Positions 50,427 to 60,754 of a DNA stretch of 64,000 nt are shown here, piece after piece. The first letter of the stretch is position 1. Each line of letters starts with the position of its first letter. The notes under the pieces were generated by a model. It did not search any database and was not told the DNA's origin. It saw only the letters and a list, made by a program, of their open reading frames with translations. The stretch covers positions 347,739 to 411,738 of the forward strand of contig NZ_FOPS01000001.1 in assembly GCF_900113545.1 (NCBI RefSeq), in the 5' to 3' direction. The DNA comes from Neisseria elongata subsp. elongata. GTDB taxonomy: Bacteria; Pseudomonadota; Gammaproteobacteria; Burkholderiales; Neisseriaceae. The position numbers were made by a program, and so were the translations under genes.

Positions 50427-53000
50427 ATGAGATTCGACAAATTAACCGCCAAATTCCAACAAGCCCTTGCAGAAGCTCAGAGTTTGGCGTTGGCTGCGGA
50501 CAGCAGCTATCTGGAAGCAGGCTTCGTGCTGAAAGCCCTGCTTGACGATCAAAACAGCGGAGCCGCTGCGCTCTTGGCTCATGCGGGCGTGAATGTGCCA
50601 CAGGTGAAACAGCGTTTGCAGCAGCATTTAAACAGCCTGCCGAAAGTATCCGGCCAAGGCGGCGATATTCTGCCCAGCCGCGAATTGCAGGCGGTGTTGA
50701 ACCTGATGGACAAAGCGGCAACCAAACGCGGCGATGCCTATATCGCCAGCGAACTTTTCCTGCTCGCCTTAGTGCAGCAGAACGATGCGACCGGCAAAAT
50801 CCTGAAAGAAGCCGGTGCGACCGAACAAAACATCAACGCCGCGATTGACGCGGTACGCGGAGGACAAAACGTGAACGATGCCAATGCCGAAGACCAACGT
50901 GATGCGCTGAAAAAATACACGCTCGACCTGACCCAGCGCGCCCGCGACGGCAAACTTGACCCCGTTATCGGCCGCGACGACGAAATCCGCCGCGCGATTC
51001 AAGTGCTGCAACGCCGCACCAAAAACAACCCCGTGCTCATCGGTGAACCGGGCGTGGGTAAAACTGCCATCGTTGAAGGCTTAGCACAGCGCATCGTCAA
51101 CGGCGAAGTGCCTGAATCCCTGCGCAACAAACGCCTGCTGGTTTTGGATTTGGCGGCATTGATTGCCGGCGCGAAATACCGCGGCGAATTTGAAGAACGC
51201 TTGAAAGGAGTGTTGAACGATTTGGCGAAAGACGACGGCAACACCCTGATTTTCATCGACGAAATCCATACTTTGGTCGGCGCGGGCAAAACCGACGGCG
51301 CGATGGATGCAGGTAATATGTTGAAACCGGCTTTGGCGCGCGGCGAACTGCACTGCATCGGCGCGACCACCTTGGACGAATACCGCCAATATATCGAAAA
51401 AGATGCGGCACTTGAACGCCGCTTCCAAAAAGTATTGGTCGGCGAACCCAGCGTGGGAGACACCATCGCCATCCTGCGCGGTTTGCAAGAACGTTACGAA
51501 ATCCACCACGGCATCGACATTACCGATCCCGCCATCGTTGCTGCCGCAGAGTTGAGCGACCGCTACATTACCGACCGCTTCCTACCCGATAAAGCGATTG
51601 ATTTGATTGACGAAGCTGCCAGCCGCATCAAAATGGAGTTGGACAGCAAACCCGAGCAGATGGACAAACTCGACCGCCGCATCATCCAGCTCAAAATGGA
51701 AAAAATGCACGTTGCCAAAGAGAGCGATGACGCCAGCAAAAAACGTTTGGAACTGATAGACGAAGAAATCGACGGCCTGCAAAAAGAATACGCCGATTTG
51801 GACGAAATCTGGAAAGCCGAAAAAGCCGCGTCTTCCAGCACCGCCGACATCAAGAAACAGATGGACGACATCAAAGTCAAAATCGAGCAGGCCAAACGCC
51901 AAGGCGACTTCGCCCGCGCGTCTGAACTCGAATACGGCGAGTTGCCGAAATTGGGCGCACAGTTGCAGGCGGCAGAAAGCAACACTGACGGCAAAAAACA
52001 AAACAAACTCTTCCGCACCGAAGTTGGCGCAGACGAAGTGGCCGAAATCGTATCGCGCATGACCGGCATCCCCGTATCCAAAATGATGGAAGGCGAACGT
52101 GACAAGTTGCTGAAAATGGAGGAAGTATTGCACCGCCGCGTGGTCGGTCAAGACGAAGCCGTGCGCGCCGTGTCCGACGCCATCCGCCGCAGCCGCTCCG
52201 GCCTTGCCGATCCGAACAAACCTTACGGCAGCTTCCTGTTCCTAGGTCCGACCGGTGTGGGTAAGACCGAGTTGTGCAAAGCCCTGGCTGGTTTCCTGTT
52301 TGACAGCGAGGACCACCTCATCCGTATCGACATGTCCGAATACATGGAAAAACACGCCGTTGCCCGCTTAATCGGTGCGCCTCCGGGCTACGTCGGCTAC
52401 GAAGAAGGCGGCTACCTGACCGAACAAGTCCGCCGCAAACCGTACAGCGTGATTCTGCTGGACGAAGTGGAAAAAGCCCATCCCGACGTGTTCAATATTC
52501 TGTTGCAAGTATTGGATGACGGCCGCTTGACCGATGGACAAGGCCGCACCGTGGACTTCAAAAACACTGTTATCGTCATGACTTCCAACATCGGCAGCCA
52601 GCACATCCAACAAATGGGTACGCAGGACTACGAAGCCGTGAAAGAAGCGGTGATGGAAGAAGTGAAAGCCTACTTCCGTCCTGAAATGATCAACCGTATC
52701 GACGAAGTGGTCGTGTTCCACGGACTGAATCAGGAGAATATCCGCAACATCGCGAAAATCCAGCTCAAAGGCTTGGAAAAACGCCTAGAAGCGCAGCACC
52801 TGCACCTGAAAGTGGACGATGCCGCCTTGGATTTGATTGCCAAAGCCGGTTTCGACCCCGTGTACGGCGCACGCCCGCTCAAACGTGCCATCCAGTCGGA
52901 AATCGAAAACCCGTTGGCCATGGCGTTGCTCGAAGGTAAATATGCGCCCGAAAGCACGATTCATGTGAAAGAAGAAGGCGGCAGGCTGGTGTTTGCCTGA
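50427..53000 (+). CDS. clpB: ATP-dependent disaggregase ClpB
   Basis: Hexameric AAA+ chaperone that rescues aggregated proteins with DnaK. The 857-residue protein has the Clp_N domain (about 1-140), first AAA+ domain with Walker [14 protein letters not shown] (about 203), a coiled-coil M domain (about 410-525, [20 protein letters not shown] and neighbours), and the second AAA+ domain with [14 protein letters not shown] (about 605) and the sensor region. AAGGAG precedes the ATG. Ended by a DUS pair. Two DnaA boxes lie at its promoter. Confidence 0.98.
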   Translation: MRFDKLTAKFQQALAEAQSLALAADSSYLEAGFVLKALLDDQNSGAAALLAHAGVNVPQVKQRLQQHLNSLPKVSGQGGDILPSRELQAVLNLMDKAATKRGDAYIASELFLLALVQQNDATGKILKEAGATEQNINAAIDAVRGGQNVNDANAEDQRDALKKYTLDLTQRARDGKLDPVIGRDDEIRRAIQVLQRRTKNNPVLIGEPGVGKTAIVEGLAQRIVNGEVPESLRNKRLLVLDLAALIAGAKYRGEFEERLKGVLNDLAKDDGNTLIFIDEIHTLVGAGKTDGAMDAGNMLKPALARGELHCIGATTLDEYRQYIEKDAALERRFQKVLVGEPSVGDTIAILRGLQERYEIHHGIDITDPAIVAAAELSDRYITDRFLPDKAIDLIDEAASRIKMELDSKPEQMDKLDRRIIQLKMEKMHVAKESDDASKKRLELIDEEIDGLQKEYADLDEIWKAEKAASSSTADIKKQMDDIKVKIEQAKRQGDFARASELEYGELPKLGAQLQAAESNTDGKKQNKLFRTEVGADEVAEIVSRMTGIPVSKMMEGERDKLLKMEEVLHRRVVGQDEAVRAVSDAIRRSRSGLADPNKPYGSFLFLGPTGVGKTELCKALAGFLFDSEDHLIRIDMSEYMEKHAVARLIGAPPGYVGYEEGGYLTEQVRRKPYSVILLDEVEKAHPDVFNILLQVLDDGRLTDGQGRTVDFKNTVIVMTSNIGSQHIQQMGTQDYEAVKEAVMEEVKAYFRPEMINRIDEVVVFHGLNQENIRNIAKIQLKGLEKRLEAQHLHLKVDDAALDLIAKAGFDPVYGARPLKRAIQSEIENPLAMALLEGKYAPESTIHVKEEGGRLVFA

Positions 53001-53022
53001 TTTGAACGCAGTGTGAAATAAG

Positions 53023-53062
53023 AGGCCGTCTGAAAATCCCGCACAGGTTTTTCAGACGGCCT
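53023..53062. terminator. DUS-pair terminator after clpB
   Basis: Inverted AGGCCGTCTGAA copies 16 bases apart, just after the clpB stop. Confidence 0.8.
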
Positions 53063-53175
53063 CTTCCTATTGCAATTAAATAATCTCGATACAAAACATT
53101 CGGCAAACGCTTTAGTCCTTCGTTATAATATACTCCGTATGCACTGTCGCATATTTTTAAAGTTAGGACAAACAA

Positions 53176-53847
53176 ATGAAAATGAAATGGCTTGCCCTAG
53201 TAACGGCTGCCGCATTGGGTTTAACTGCTTGCGGAAACAAAGACAAACAGGCATCCGCACCGGCACCTGACGCCCCCGCACAAACCGCCTCAGGCAATAC
53301 GGCAGGCACTCCCGCACCTGCCGACAAACAGGCCGAAGAAGCCAAACCCGTGGTTTCTTCAGGCAATTTCCTGGCTGACGCCGCTGCCCTGCAAGCTGCA
53401 GAAGATGCATTGAAAGCCCTGCCGCAATTCGGCGGCAAACCGGTTAACATTTTCCAAAATATCCATTTCTATGGCGGCGAGCGTCCGCGCATCATTGCGG
53501 AAATCCAAGACCCCAATAATCCGGACAATATCGACCACTACGAATTTGAAGACGGCAAATGGAGCGAACCGCAGCCGGTCCGCATTTCCGGCGGCGGCAA
53601 TATGAAAGACAATGTGTTCCCTTTGGCTGAAATCAAGTTTGCCGATATTGCGAAAATCACTCAGGTTTTCAACGAAAAAGCCAAAGAAGTAAACGCGGAA
53701 GGTGCGGAGTTGGATCATGTGTACTACTCTTTGTTTGTGCCGACAGGCAAAACCAAATGGTATACCAGCAATCTCTCAACCGACCGCGCGGAATACGAGT
53801 TTGAGTTTAACAAAGACGGTTCTTTGAAAAGCTTTAAAAAACGTTAA
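53176..53847 (+). CDS. Lipoprotein of unknown function
   Basis: A 223-residue protein with a lipoprotein signal (WLALVTAAALGLTAC, lipobox LTAC, Cys about 19), an Ala/Pro/Lys-rich linker (25-60), and a folded C-terminal domain (65-223) with PVNIFQNIHFYGGERPRIIAEI, DNIDHYEFEDGKWSEPQPV and RAEYEFEFNKDGSLKSF. No enzyme motif is evident; the domain could be a small beta-rich binding fold. TTAGGA lies before the start; Met1 or Met3 are both possible. Single gene with a terminator pair behind it. Confidence 0.82.
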   Translation: MKMKWLALVTAAALGLTACGNKDKQASAPAPDAPAQTASGNTAGTPAPADKQAEEAKPVVSSGNFLADAAALQAAEDALKALPQFGGKPVNIFQNIHFYGGERPRIIAEIQDPNNPDNIDHYEFEDGKWSEPQPVRISGGGNMKDNVFPLAEIKFADIAKITQVFNEKAKEVNAEGAELDHVYYSLFVPTGKTKWYTSNLSTDRAEYEFEFNKDGSLKSFKKR

Positions 53848-53933
53848 TCGTTAAGTAGCCGTGCCTTTTGAACGGCGGTGCTTATGCGGTAGTGCATAGT
53901 CAAGATTCCGCCGCTCAGTCAGGCTCAATTTAG

Positions 53934-53974
53934 AGGCCGTCTGAAAATCCCGCAACGGGGTTTTCAGACGGCCT
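53934..53974. terminator. DUS-pair terminator
   Basis: Inverted AGGCCGTCTGAA copies with an inner CCCCG/CGGGG stem; between convergent lipoprotein gene and dnaG. Confidence 0.85.
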
Positions 53975-53978
53975 TTGT

Positions 53979-55748
53979 TTATTTTTCCGCCAACAGGCTC
54001 AGGAGGAGTTTTTTTTCTGCGTCGTTGAGGCCGCCTTCGACGGTTTTCCTTTTCAGTGCTTCGAGTTGCGCATGGCGGAATTCTTTGATCAGTTTTCCCA
54101 TGCCGTCTGAAAAGGCGGTTTCGTTTTCTTCGCCGCCGTCTTCGCCGTCATCCAAACCGCCGGCTTGATAAATCTGCTGCAAGACATTTCCGGTGTCGGT
54201 GCTGCGGAAGTGTTCCCAAATGCGCGCATGGTCGGGCGGGGTGCTGCCGGAGAGGATGAAGTCGGCGATGTTGGCCAGGCAGGCGGTATCGCCTTCGAGG
54301 ACGACGTATTCGGGCAGGCGGACGTGAACCGCCCAGGCGGGATTGGACAGCAGGCTGCGGATTTGGCGTTGCGCGAGGGTCAGCATGGCCGGCTGGCGGC
54401 GGGTTTCGCGCGGCAGTTTGTAACTTTTGGCCTGTACGCGGCGCGGCGGGGTTTCCTGCCCGAGCAGGACGGCGAGGTCTGCGGGGTCGATGCCGACGAG
54501 TTCGGCCAGCCGTTGTTTGAGCAGGAAGCCGAGGGCGGGCGCGGTAATTTGTGCCAGAAGCGGTGCGGCGGTTTTCAACAGGCGCGATTTGCCTTCCTGC
54601 GTCGCCAGGTTGAGGCCGTCTGAAAGTGCCTGCCAGAAATATTCGGACAGGGGTTTGCTCTGATGGATGAGTGCGTCTTCAAATTGCGTTTTGCCGTGGG
54701 CGCGGATGTAGCTGTCGGGGTCGTGTTCGGGCGGCAGGAAAAGGAAGTGGAGGGATTTGCCGTCTTTGAGCTGCGGCAGGGCGTTTTCAAGCGCGCGCCA
54801 GGCGGCTTTCCGGCCTGCGGTATCGCCGTCGAAGCAAAAATAGATTTCGTCGGACTGCCGCATCAGGATTTTGATGTGTTCGCCCGTGGTGGAAGTGCCG
54901 AGTGAGGCGACGGCGTAGGGAATGCCGAACTGCGCCAAGGCCACCACATCCATATAGCCTTCTACGACGAGTATCCGTCCTGCATCGCGTACGGCGTTGC
55001 GGGCTTCGTAGAGGCCGTAGAGGTTGCGGCCTTTGTCGAACAGCGGGGTGTCGGGCGAATTGAGGTATTTGGGCTTGCTGTCGTCCAAAACGCGGCCGCC
55101 GAAGCCGATGATGCGCCCTTGCTGGTCGCGGATGGGAAACATAATGCGGTGGCGGAAACGGTCGTAGTATCGGTTTTGCTCTTCGTTATGGATGACCTGC
55201 CCGCATTCCGTCAGGGCGTTGTTGGGATAGGGCTGGAAGACTTGCGCCAGCGGCTGCCAGCCGTCGGGTGCATAACCCAATCCGTAATGGCCGATGATTT
55301 CGGCATTCAGGCCGCGTCCGTCGAGGTATTGGCGTGCGGGCGGGTTGATTTGGAGCTGGTGGCGGTAAAAATCGGCGCAGGCTTGCAGGGTTTCTTCCAG
55401 CGTTTGCTGTTTTTTCTTGCGTTCGGCACGGATTTCCGGTGCTTCTATGCGCCCTTTTTCGTGCGGAACCGTCATGCCTGCGCGGTCGGCAAGGTATTGG
55501 ACGGCATCGGGGAAACTCATGCCCTGCTGTTCCATCAGAAAGCCTATCGCGCTGCCGTGCGCGCCGCAGCTGAAGCAGTGGTAGAACTGTTTGCTCGGGC
55601 TGACGGAGAACGACGGCGTTTTTTCTTTGTGAAACGGACAGCAGGCCATGTAGTTCGCACCGCTTTTCTTCAACGGCACGCGTTCGTCTATGATGTCTAC
55701 AATGTCGGTTTTTGCCAGCAGGTCGTCGATAAAGTCGGAAGGAATCAT
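53979..55748 (-). CDS. dnaG: DNA primase
   Basis: Synthesises RNA primers at the replication fork. The 589-residue protein starts MIPSDFIDDLLAKTDIVDII. It has the CHC2 zinc-binding domain (CPFHKEKTPSFSV, FHCFSCG-type cluster at about 40-63), the catalytic RNA-polymerase domain with Toprim motifs (VVEGYMDVVALAQFG, about 262; FDGDTAGRKAAW, about 310), and a DnaB-binding C-terminal part with HFLLSL-like end. The start overlaps the stop of a small upstream gene as ATGA. In E. coli dnaG follows rpsU; here it follows a small membrane protein. Confidence 0.96.
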   Translation of the reverse strand: MIPSDFIDDLLAKTDIVDIIDERVPLKKSGANYMACCPFHKEKTPSFSVSPSKQFYHCFSCGAHGSAIGFLMEQQGMSFPDAVQYLADRAGMTVPHEKGRIEAPEIRAERKKKQQTLEETLQACADFYRHQLQINPPARQYLDGRGLNAEIIGHYGLGYAPDGWQPLAQVFQPYPNNALTECGQVIHNEEQNRYYDRFRHRIMFPIRDQQGRIIGFGGRVLDDSKPKYLNSPDTPLFDKGRNLYGLYEARNAVRDAGRILVVEGYMDVVALAQFGIPYAVASLGTSTTGEHIKILMRQSDEIYFCFDGDTAGRKAAWRALENALPQLKDGKSLHFLFLPPEHDPDSYIRAHGKTQFEDALIHQSKPLSEYFWQALSDGLNLATQEGKSRLLKTAAPLLAQITAPALGFLLKQRLAELVGIDPADLAVLLGQETPPRRVQAKSYKLPRETRRQPAMLTLAQRQIRSLLSNPAWAVHVRLPEYVVLEGDTACLANIADFILSGSTPPDHARIWEHFRSTDTGNVLQQIYQAGGLDDGEDGGEENETAFSDGMGKLIKEFRHAQLEALKRKTVEGGLNDAEKKLLLSLLAEK

Positions 55749-55933
55749 GGGCGGCGGTTGCGGAGGATGAGGGAATACAGGATGCGGAACAGCAGCAGCG
55801 CGGGTATCGTTGCCGCCATATAGAGGAAGAACTCGCCGCCGCCGATGCGGTCGGACGCAAAAAGATAACCAAACCACATAGCGGCGGCAAAGGTGGTCAA
55901 AATCACCGTCATGGTAAAGGTTTTGTGATTCAT
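55745..55933 (-). CDS. Small two-helix membrane protein coupled to dnaG
   Basis: A 62-residue frame starting MNHKTFTMTVILTTFAAAMW after GGAAGC. It has two membrane helices (about 8-28 and 36-56) and ends RILYSLILRNRRP. I know no named family. Its stop overlaps the dnaG start as ATGA, so translation of the two is likely coupled. Other reading frames in this stretch are longer but lack hydrophobic structure. Moderately sure it is real. Confidence 0.6.
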   Translation of the reverse strand: MNHKTFTMTVILTTFAAAMWFGYLFASDRIGGGEFFLYMAATIPALLLFRILYSLILRNRRP

Positions 55934-56011
55934 ATCGCGCTTCCTCGAATTCGGGCGGCCGGAAATCGAAGCATACCGAAAAAGCCGCCGCATTGCCATT
56001 TCCGCACTCCG

Positions 56012-56052
56012 AGGCCGTCTGAAAAAACTCAGCCGCCTTTTTCAGACGGCCT
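56012..56052. terminator. DUS inverted pair upstream of trmA
   Basis: Inverted AGGCCGTCTGAA copies 17 bases apart with an inner GGCGGC loop, between divergent genes; here it is upstream of both, so it is more an uptake signal than a terminator. Confidence 0.55.
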
Positions 56053-56092
56053 TCGGCTATAATCCGCTTCTTTTTCTATTTTTGGAACCCCG

Positions 56093-57187
56093 ATGCACAG
56101 CCCGGCCTACCTGCAACAACTCGACGATAAAACCGCCCTGCTCCGCCGCCTGTTTTCCGGCATACCCATGCCCGAATGGCAGGTTTTCCCTTCACCCGAA
56201 CAGCATTACCGGATGCGTGCCGAATTCCGCATTTGGCACGAAGGCGACGGCATCAGCTACGCCATGTTCGAGCGCGGGCAAAAAGCGGGCACAGCCTCGC
56301 TGATCCGCCTCGCCGATTTCCCCGCCGCATCTGTCGCCATCAACCGCCTGATGCCGCTTTTACTGGCCGAACTGTCCACCGACCCGTTGTTGAAAAACCG
56401 CCTCTACCAATGCGAATTCCTCAGCACCTTGAGCGGCGAAATGCTGGTCAGCCTGATTTACCACCGCAAACTCGACAACGGCTGGAAACACGCCGCCCTT
56501 GCCCTACAGGAAAAACTCGGCATATTCGTCATCGGCCGCAGCAAGGGGCAGAAACTGGTGCTGGCGCAGGATTTCGTTACCGAAACGCTGACGGTAAACG
56601 GCGAAACCTTCCGCTACCGCCAAACGGAAGGCGGCTTCACCCAACCGAATGCCGCAGTATGCGAAAAAATGCTGGAATGGGCATGCGATTGCGCCCAAAC
56701 GCCAAACGGCGACCTGCTCGAACTCTATTGCGGCAACGGCAACTTCACCCTGCCGCTCTCCCGCCGCTTCCGCCGGGTCTTGGCCACCGAAGTTTCCAAA
56801 ACCTCGGTACAGGCGGCACAATGGAACATCGAGGCAAACGGCGCGGACAACATCCGCATCGCCAGACTGTCGGCAGAAGAATTCACCGAAGCGTTTAACG
56901 GCAGCCGCGAATTCCGCCGCCTGCAGGAACAGCAAATCGACTTGGCCGAATACGGCTTTTCCACCGTCTTCGTCGATCCGCCGCGCGCGGGCGTGGACGA
57001 CGACACCTTAAAACTGCTGGCGCGTTTCGACCGTATCATCTACATCTCCTGCAACCCGGAAACCTTACGCGCCAATCTGGACGCGCTGCTGCAAACGCAC
57101 ACAGTGGAACGCGCCGCCCTATTCGACCAATTCCCGTTCACCGGCCACATCGAAAGCGGGCTGCTGTTACACAAAAAGGCCGTCTGA
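56093..57187 (+). CDS. trmA: tRNA (uracil-5-)-methyltransferase
   Basis: Methylates U54 in the T loop of tRNAs with SAM. The 364-residue protein begins [22 protein letters not shown], has [16 protein letters not shown], the SAM-binding [18 protein letters not shown] (about 215), the catalytic Cys region [15 protein letters not shown] (about 322) and the closing [17 protein letters not shown]. All motifs and the length fit TrmA rather than RlmC/RlmD (no iron-sulfur Cys cluster). The -10-like TATAAT lies about 35 bases upstream. Confidence 0.95.
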   Translation: MHSPAYLQQLDDKTALLRRLFSGIPMPEWQVFPSPEQHYRMRAEFRIWHEGDGISYAMFERGQKAGTASLIRLADFPAASVAINRLMPLLLAELSTDPLLKNRLYQCEFLSTLSGEMLVSLIYHRKLDNGWKHAALALQEKLGIFVIGRSKGQKLVLAQDFVTETLTVNGETFRYRQTEGGFTQPNAAVCEKMLEWACDCAQTPNGDLLELYCGNGNFTLPLSRRFRRVLATEVSKTSVQAAQWNIEANGADNIRIARLSAEEFTEAFNGSREFRRLQEQQIDLAEYGFSTVFVDPPRAGVDDDTLKLLARFDRIIYISCNPETLRANLDALLQTHTVERAALFDQFPFTGHIESGLLLHKKAV

Positions 57188-57260
57188 AAACGTCAAACGG
57201 CAACGCAAAAATAGGTTAAAATCGGCCGTCTGTCGTTTTTCATTCCCATGCGGAGCATTT

Positions 57261-58178
57261 ATGAACCAATTCGAACCCTCTTCTTTCCAACCCGAACCGC
57301 CCCCCGCACCCGTGCCGCAGCAACCGCAAGGCAACCAGCCGCCGCGCCTGTTTGCCGAGCCGCGCAAAGTTCCTGCCGGCGAAGGTGCGGCGTGGATAGG
57401 CGATGCCTGGCGGATTTTCAAAAAACGCCCGGGCACATGGGTATTGATGATTTTCATCATGTTTCTGATTATGTTCGTCGGATCGTTTGTCCCCGGCGTC
57501 AGCATGGTCACCAACCTGTTGCCGTTATTCTTCACCGGCGGCTTTATGCTTTCCTGCGACGCGCTGGAAGAAGGCGGCGAACTGGAAGTCGGCTACCTCT
57601 TTTCCGGTTTCAAATACAAATTCAAAGAACTGGTCATCCTGACCCTGCTCTATTTCACGGCAATCCTATTCATTGTGCTCATCGCCGGCATCCTGCTCGC
57701 CGCTTTTGTCGGCTTCAATTTCGGCAGCGACTTCCAAGCCGCTGTGGGCGGCAATGTTTCTGCAGAAGACTTCTTAATGGTTATATTGCTGTTTTTGATC
57801 ATGCTGCTGTTTATCATTCCCGTCCAGATGACTATTGTCTTCTCTCCCGCCCTGGTCGTCCTGCACGACGTGCCGCCGTTTGAGGCAATGAAGATGAGTT
57901 TCAAAGGCTGCCTGAAAAACTTGGGGGCGTTTTTGGTCAACGGATTGGCATGGGCAGGTATCAGTCTGATTTTCTTCGGCATCTTCTTTGCTATTATTGC
58001 TTTATCCGCCGGCGTATCCAGTATGAGCAGCGGCGATATCGGCGTTGGTCCCGCCATCGCCATGTTCCTGCTGTTCATCCCGATATATTTTGTACTCGCC
58101 AGCCTGACCAGCCTTACCTCTTATACCTGCTACCGCAGCATCTGGACCGATCCGCCGCTGCGCCGCAACGGCCGTTAA
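57261..58178 (+). CDS. BPSS1780-family membrane protein
   Basis: A 305-residue inner-membrane protein with a long Pro/Gln-rich cytoplasmic N-terminus (FEPSSFQPEPPPAPVPQQPQ, about 4-23), ending RKVPAGEGAAWIGDAWRIFKKRPG, the family start, then about five to six helices (60-85, 130-165, 180-205, 230-260, 270-295). This matches the BPSS1780 family of beta-proteobacteria, whose function is unknown. It lies 73 bases after trmA with a DUS in between and ends at a DUS pair. Confidence 0.88.
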   Translation: MNQFEPSSFQPEPPPAPVPQQPQGNQPPRLFAEPRKVPAGEGAAWIGDAWRIFKKRPGTWVLMIFIMFLIMFVGSFVPGVSMVTNLLPLFFTGGFMLSCDALEEGGELEVGYLFSGFKYKFKELVILTLLYFTAILFIVLIAGILLAAFVGFNFGSDFQAAVGGNVSAEDFLMVILLFLIMLLFIIPVQMTIVFSPALVVLHDVPPFEAMKMSFKGCLKNLGAFLVNGLAWAGISLIFFGIFFAIIALSAGVSSMSSGDIGVGPAIAMFLLFIPIYFVLASLTSLTSYTCYRSIWTDPPLRRNGR

Positions 58179-58190
58179 ACCTGAATCTGA

Positions 58191-58232
58191 AGGCCGTCTG
58201 AAAAACCGCTTGTGCGGACTTTCAGACGGCCT
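58191..58232. terminator. DUS-pair terminator
   Basis: Inverted AGGCCGTCTGAA copies 18 bases apart after the BPSS1780 gene; TTT follows. Confidence 0.8.
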
Positions 58233-58363
58233 TTGAACATTCATCAGCCAACGGTACGGCAAGGCAAGACGGCATATGTGATACGGCAATGCCGCAATTC
58301 GCTGCCTTATCCCGAAAATTCATTTGACCCGCCATACGAAAAGGCCGTCGCGAAGTTTGATGT

Positions 58364-59095
58364 TTAATAACGGTCGGAAATCAAGCCGTTCTCATCCCAG
58401 AAAGTGCGGCTGATCAATTCGTCGTCCTGATAAACAGTTTCCGATTTTTTCGCGCCGTTGTCATACCATTCCAAAGTAAAGCCGCTGCGTTTTTTGTTGG
58501 CGAAATTCAGTTCGGCGGTGATGCGCCCCTGATTGTCCCAGCTGACCATTTCCACAGGCTGGTCGTTCTTCATCAGCACTTCGCTTTTCGGGCTGCCGTC
58601 GGGATACCATTGCCGCCATTTGCCTTCGGCTTTGTCGTTGTGGAATTCGATTTCGCTTTCCTTGCGCCCGTTTTGGTAATAGCGAACGCCCGTCCCTTCC
58701 GTTTGGCCGTTTTTATACGGCATTACAGCGGATTTGTTGCCGTTGTTGTGCCAGTTGGTCCATTCGCCGTGCGGCTTGCCGTTTTGAAACGGGGCGGACA
58801 TTTTCTGTTTGCCGTTGAAATGCCACAGGGTAAGCGTGCCGTTTTCCAATTGCGGCACGAATTGGCGGATTTGCTTCAACGGCGCGTGGTAGGGGTCGGA
58901 ATATTTTTTGCGCGACGGATAATAAAAATCCTGTACCGCCGCATGATTGCCCGACGGGGTGTATTCGCGCACATAAGCGATGGCGGCCGGTTTGTCGGTC
59001 GGCCTGCCCTGCTGGTCGAAATAGATTTTCTGCGGAGCCGCCCAGGCGGCGGAAGCATAAGCGGCAAGCATGGCCGCAAACAGGGTTTTATTCAT
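58364..59095 (-). CDS. Exported YwqK/MORN-repeat-like protein
   Basis: A 243-residue protein with a signal peptide (LFAAMLAAYASAAWA, cleavage about 19) and at least five repeats of the type WxxNGxKxxxxxxKNGxxxGxWxxWxxNG (GEWTNWHNNGNKSAVMPYKN, EGKWRQWYPDGSPKSEVLMK, GFTLEWYDNGAKKSETVYQD). The family is often named for YwqK, described as the antitoxin partner of YwqJ in Bacillus, but in Gram-negatives it usually stands alone. No toxin gene is next to it. The start overlaps the aldehyde-dehydrogenase stop as TAATG, so the two are co-translated. Confidence 0.88.
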   Translation of the reverse strand: MNKTLFAAMLAAYASAAWAAPQKIYFDQQGRPTDKPAAIAYVREYTPSGNHAAVQDFYYPSRKKYSDPYHAPLKQIRQFVPQLENGTLTLWHFNGKQKMSAPFQNGKPHGEWTNWHNNGNKSAVMPYKNGQTEGTGVRYYQNGRKESEIEFHNDKAEGKWRQWYPDGSPKSEVLMKNDQPVEMVSWDNQGRITAELNFANKKRSGFTLEWYDNGAKKSETVYQDDELISRTFWDENGLISDRY

Positions 59096-60480
59096 TATTT
59101 CTGCCAATAGGTTTTGATGTTGACGAATTCATATAAACCGAATTCGGATAGTTCGCGCCCGTAGCCCGAAGCTTTCACGCCGCCGAAGGGCAGGCGCAGG
59201 TCGCTGCTGGTGTGGCGGTTGATGTATACCGCGCCGGTGTGCAGTTTTTCGGCGTAACGCCAGGCGGCCGCTTCGTCCGCGCTGTAAATGCTCGCGCCCA
59301 AGCCGTAGGGATTGTCGTTGGCCAGCTCTACCGCATGTTCGGCATCGCGGGCACGCAGGATGGCGGCAACGGGGCCGAAAACTTCTTCGTGATAGGCGCG
59401 GCAGGCGGGATTGACTTTGTCCAGCACGGTGGCGGGATAGAACCAACCTTGTCCGGCGGGGATTTCGCCGCCGCACAGGATTTGCGCGCCGTTTGCCGCA
59501 GCATCAAGCACTTGGGCATGGACGCGCTCGCGTAAATCGGCGCGGTGCAGCGAAGCGAGCGTGGTTTGCGCGTCGAGCGGGTCGCCGGTTTGAAGTTTGG
59601 CGCATTCGTCCAGAAACAGGCGGATGAAGGGTTCGGCCACGGCTTCGGTAACGATGATGCGCTTGGCGGCGTTGCAAGACTGCCCCGCGTCGCGGAAACG
59701 GGAATAGCACGCGTCTTTGGCCGCCTGCCGCAAGTCGGCATCAGGCAGGACAATGAAGGCGTTGCTGCCGCCCAGTTCGAGCACGGTTTTTTTCAGACGG
59801 CCTCCCGCTTCGGCAGCCAGTATGCGGCCGGTGTCGGCCGAACCGGTAAAGGCCAGCGCGTCCGTATCGGCGATTGCCTGCGGGATGTCGGCGTGTTCCA
59901 ACCATGCCGGCATCAGCGGGATGTCGCCGCCGACCAATTCAAACAGTGCGTTGCTGACGCGGGCGACGCTTGGCGCGGGTTTGACGGCACAGGCGTTGCC
60001 GGTGCACAGGGCGGGGACGGCAAAACGCAGCACCTGCCAAACTGGGTAGTTCCACGGCATGACGGCCAGCACCACGCCCAAAGGTTCGAAACGCACCTGG
60101 CTCAGGCTGGCCTGTGTGGCGATGGTTTTGTGCGCCAGCAGCTCGGGGGCGAGGCGTGTGTAGTAGCGGATGAGTTCGACCGATTTGTCGAGTTCGGCGC
60201 GGCATTCGGTCAGACAGCGGCCGACTTCTTCGCTGACCATGCGCGCCAGCCTGCCGCGTTCGGCATCCAGGCGTTGGGCGAAGGCGGACAGCAGCGCGGT
60301 GCGCGCAGTAACGGGCTGTGCGGAAAAATGCCGCTGCCGCTGCCGGAGCGCGCTTAAGGCCGTCTGAAATTCGGCCTGACTCTGCGGCGGGCGTTCATAT
60401 AGGGTTTCGCCTGTCAGGATGTGGATGCTGCGGAACAATCTGAACTCCGTTTTTTGGGGTTGGACGGTTTGGGTCGTCAT
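59095..60480 (-). CDS. Aldehyde dehydrogenase family protein
   Basis: A 461-residue NAD(P)-dependent enzyme, distinct from GabD at 18 kb. It has PWNYPVWQVLRFAVPALCTGN, the general-base Glu in KKTVLELGGSNAF (about 238) and the catalytic Cys in DAGQSCNAAKRI (about 272), then EVFGPVAAILR and the closing LPFGGVKASGYGRELSEFGL. The best family fit is the succinate-semialdehyde/aldehyde dehydrogenase group (YneI/Sad-like), but no substrate can be told. It starts MTTQTVQPQK and overlaps the YwqK-like gene by one base (TAATG). Confidence 0.92.
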   Translation of the reverse strand: MTTQTVQPQKTEFRLFRSIHILTGETLYERPPQSQAEFQTALSALRQRQRHFSAQPVTARTALLSAFAQRLDAERGRLARMVSEEVGRCLTECRAELDKSVELIRYYTRLAPELLAHKTIATQASLSQVRFEPLGVVLAVMPWNYPVWQVLRFAVPALCTGNACAVKPAPSVARVSNALFELVGGDIPLMPAWLEHADIPQAIADTDALAFTGSADTGRILAAEAGGRLKKTVLELGGSNAFIVLPDADLRQAAKDACYSRFRDAGQSCNAAKRIIVTEAVAEPFIRLFLDECAKLQTGDPLDAQTTLASLHRADLRERVHAQVLDAAANGAQILCGGEIPAGQGWFYPATVLDKVNPACRAYHEEVFGPVAAILRARDAEHAVELANDNPYGLGASIYSADEAAAWRYAEKLHTGAVYINRHTSSDLRLPFGGVKASGYGRELSEFGLYEFVNIKTYWQK

Positions 60481-60754
60481 TTGTTTTCAGACGGCCTTTT
60501 TGCTTGATGGGGAGGCCGTCTGAAAAAGCGTAATCATACGCTGTTTATGGCGGAAAGTTTATATTTTATGGTTATTTGCCTGCCTTGGGACAGGTATAAA
60601 CGAAAGTGGCCGGGCAGATTGCCGCGCACCCCTCGCCGCACGGCCGTCCGCCAAGTTATAACCATTCTGTCTTAACATACAACCACACAGTCTTTTTATT
60701 TTCAGACGGCCTGAATTACATTGTCGGCCTGTTTTTAACCATAACCAACCGACC
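60481..60754. other. Promoter region of cysTWA and the aldehyde dehydrogenase
   Basis: A 274-base divergent gap. It contains an outward-facing DUS pair at about 60488-60525 and another DUS at about 60700. No clear CysB-like motif or gene could be identified. Confidence 0.5.

Noticed and set aside
58364..59095. Toxin-antitoxin system based on the YwqK-like protein
   Set aside because: No partner toxin; the protein is exported and coupled to a metabolic enzyme.
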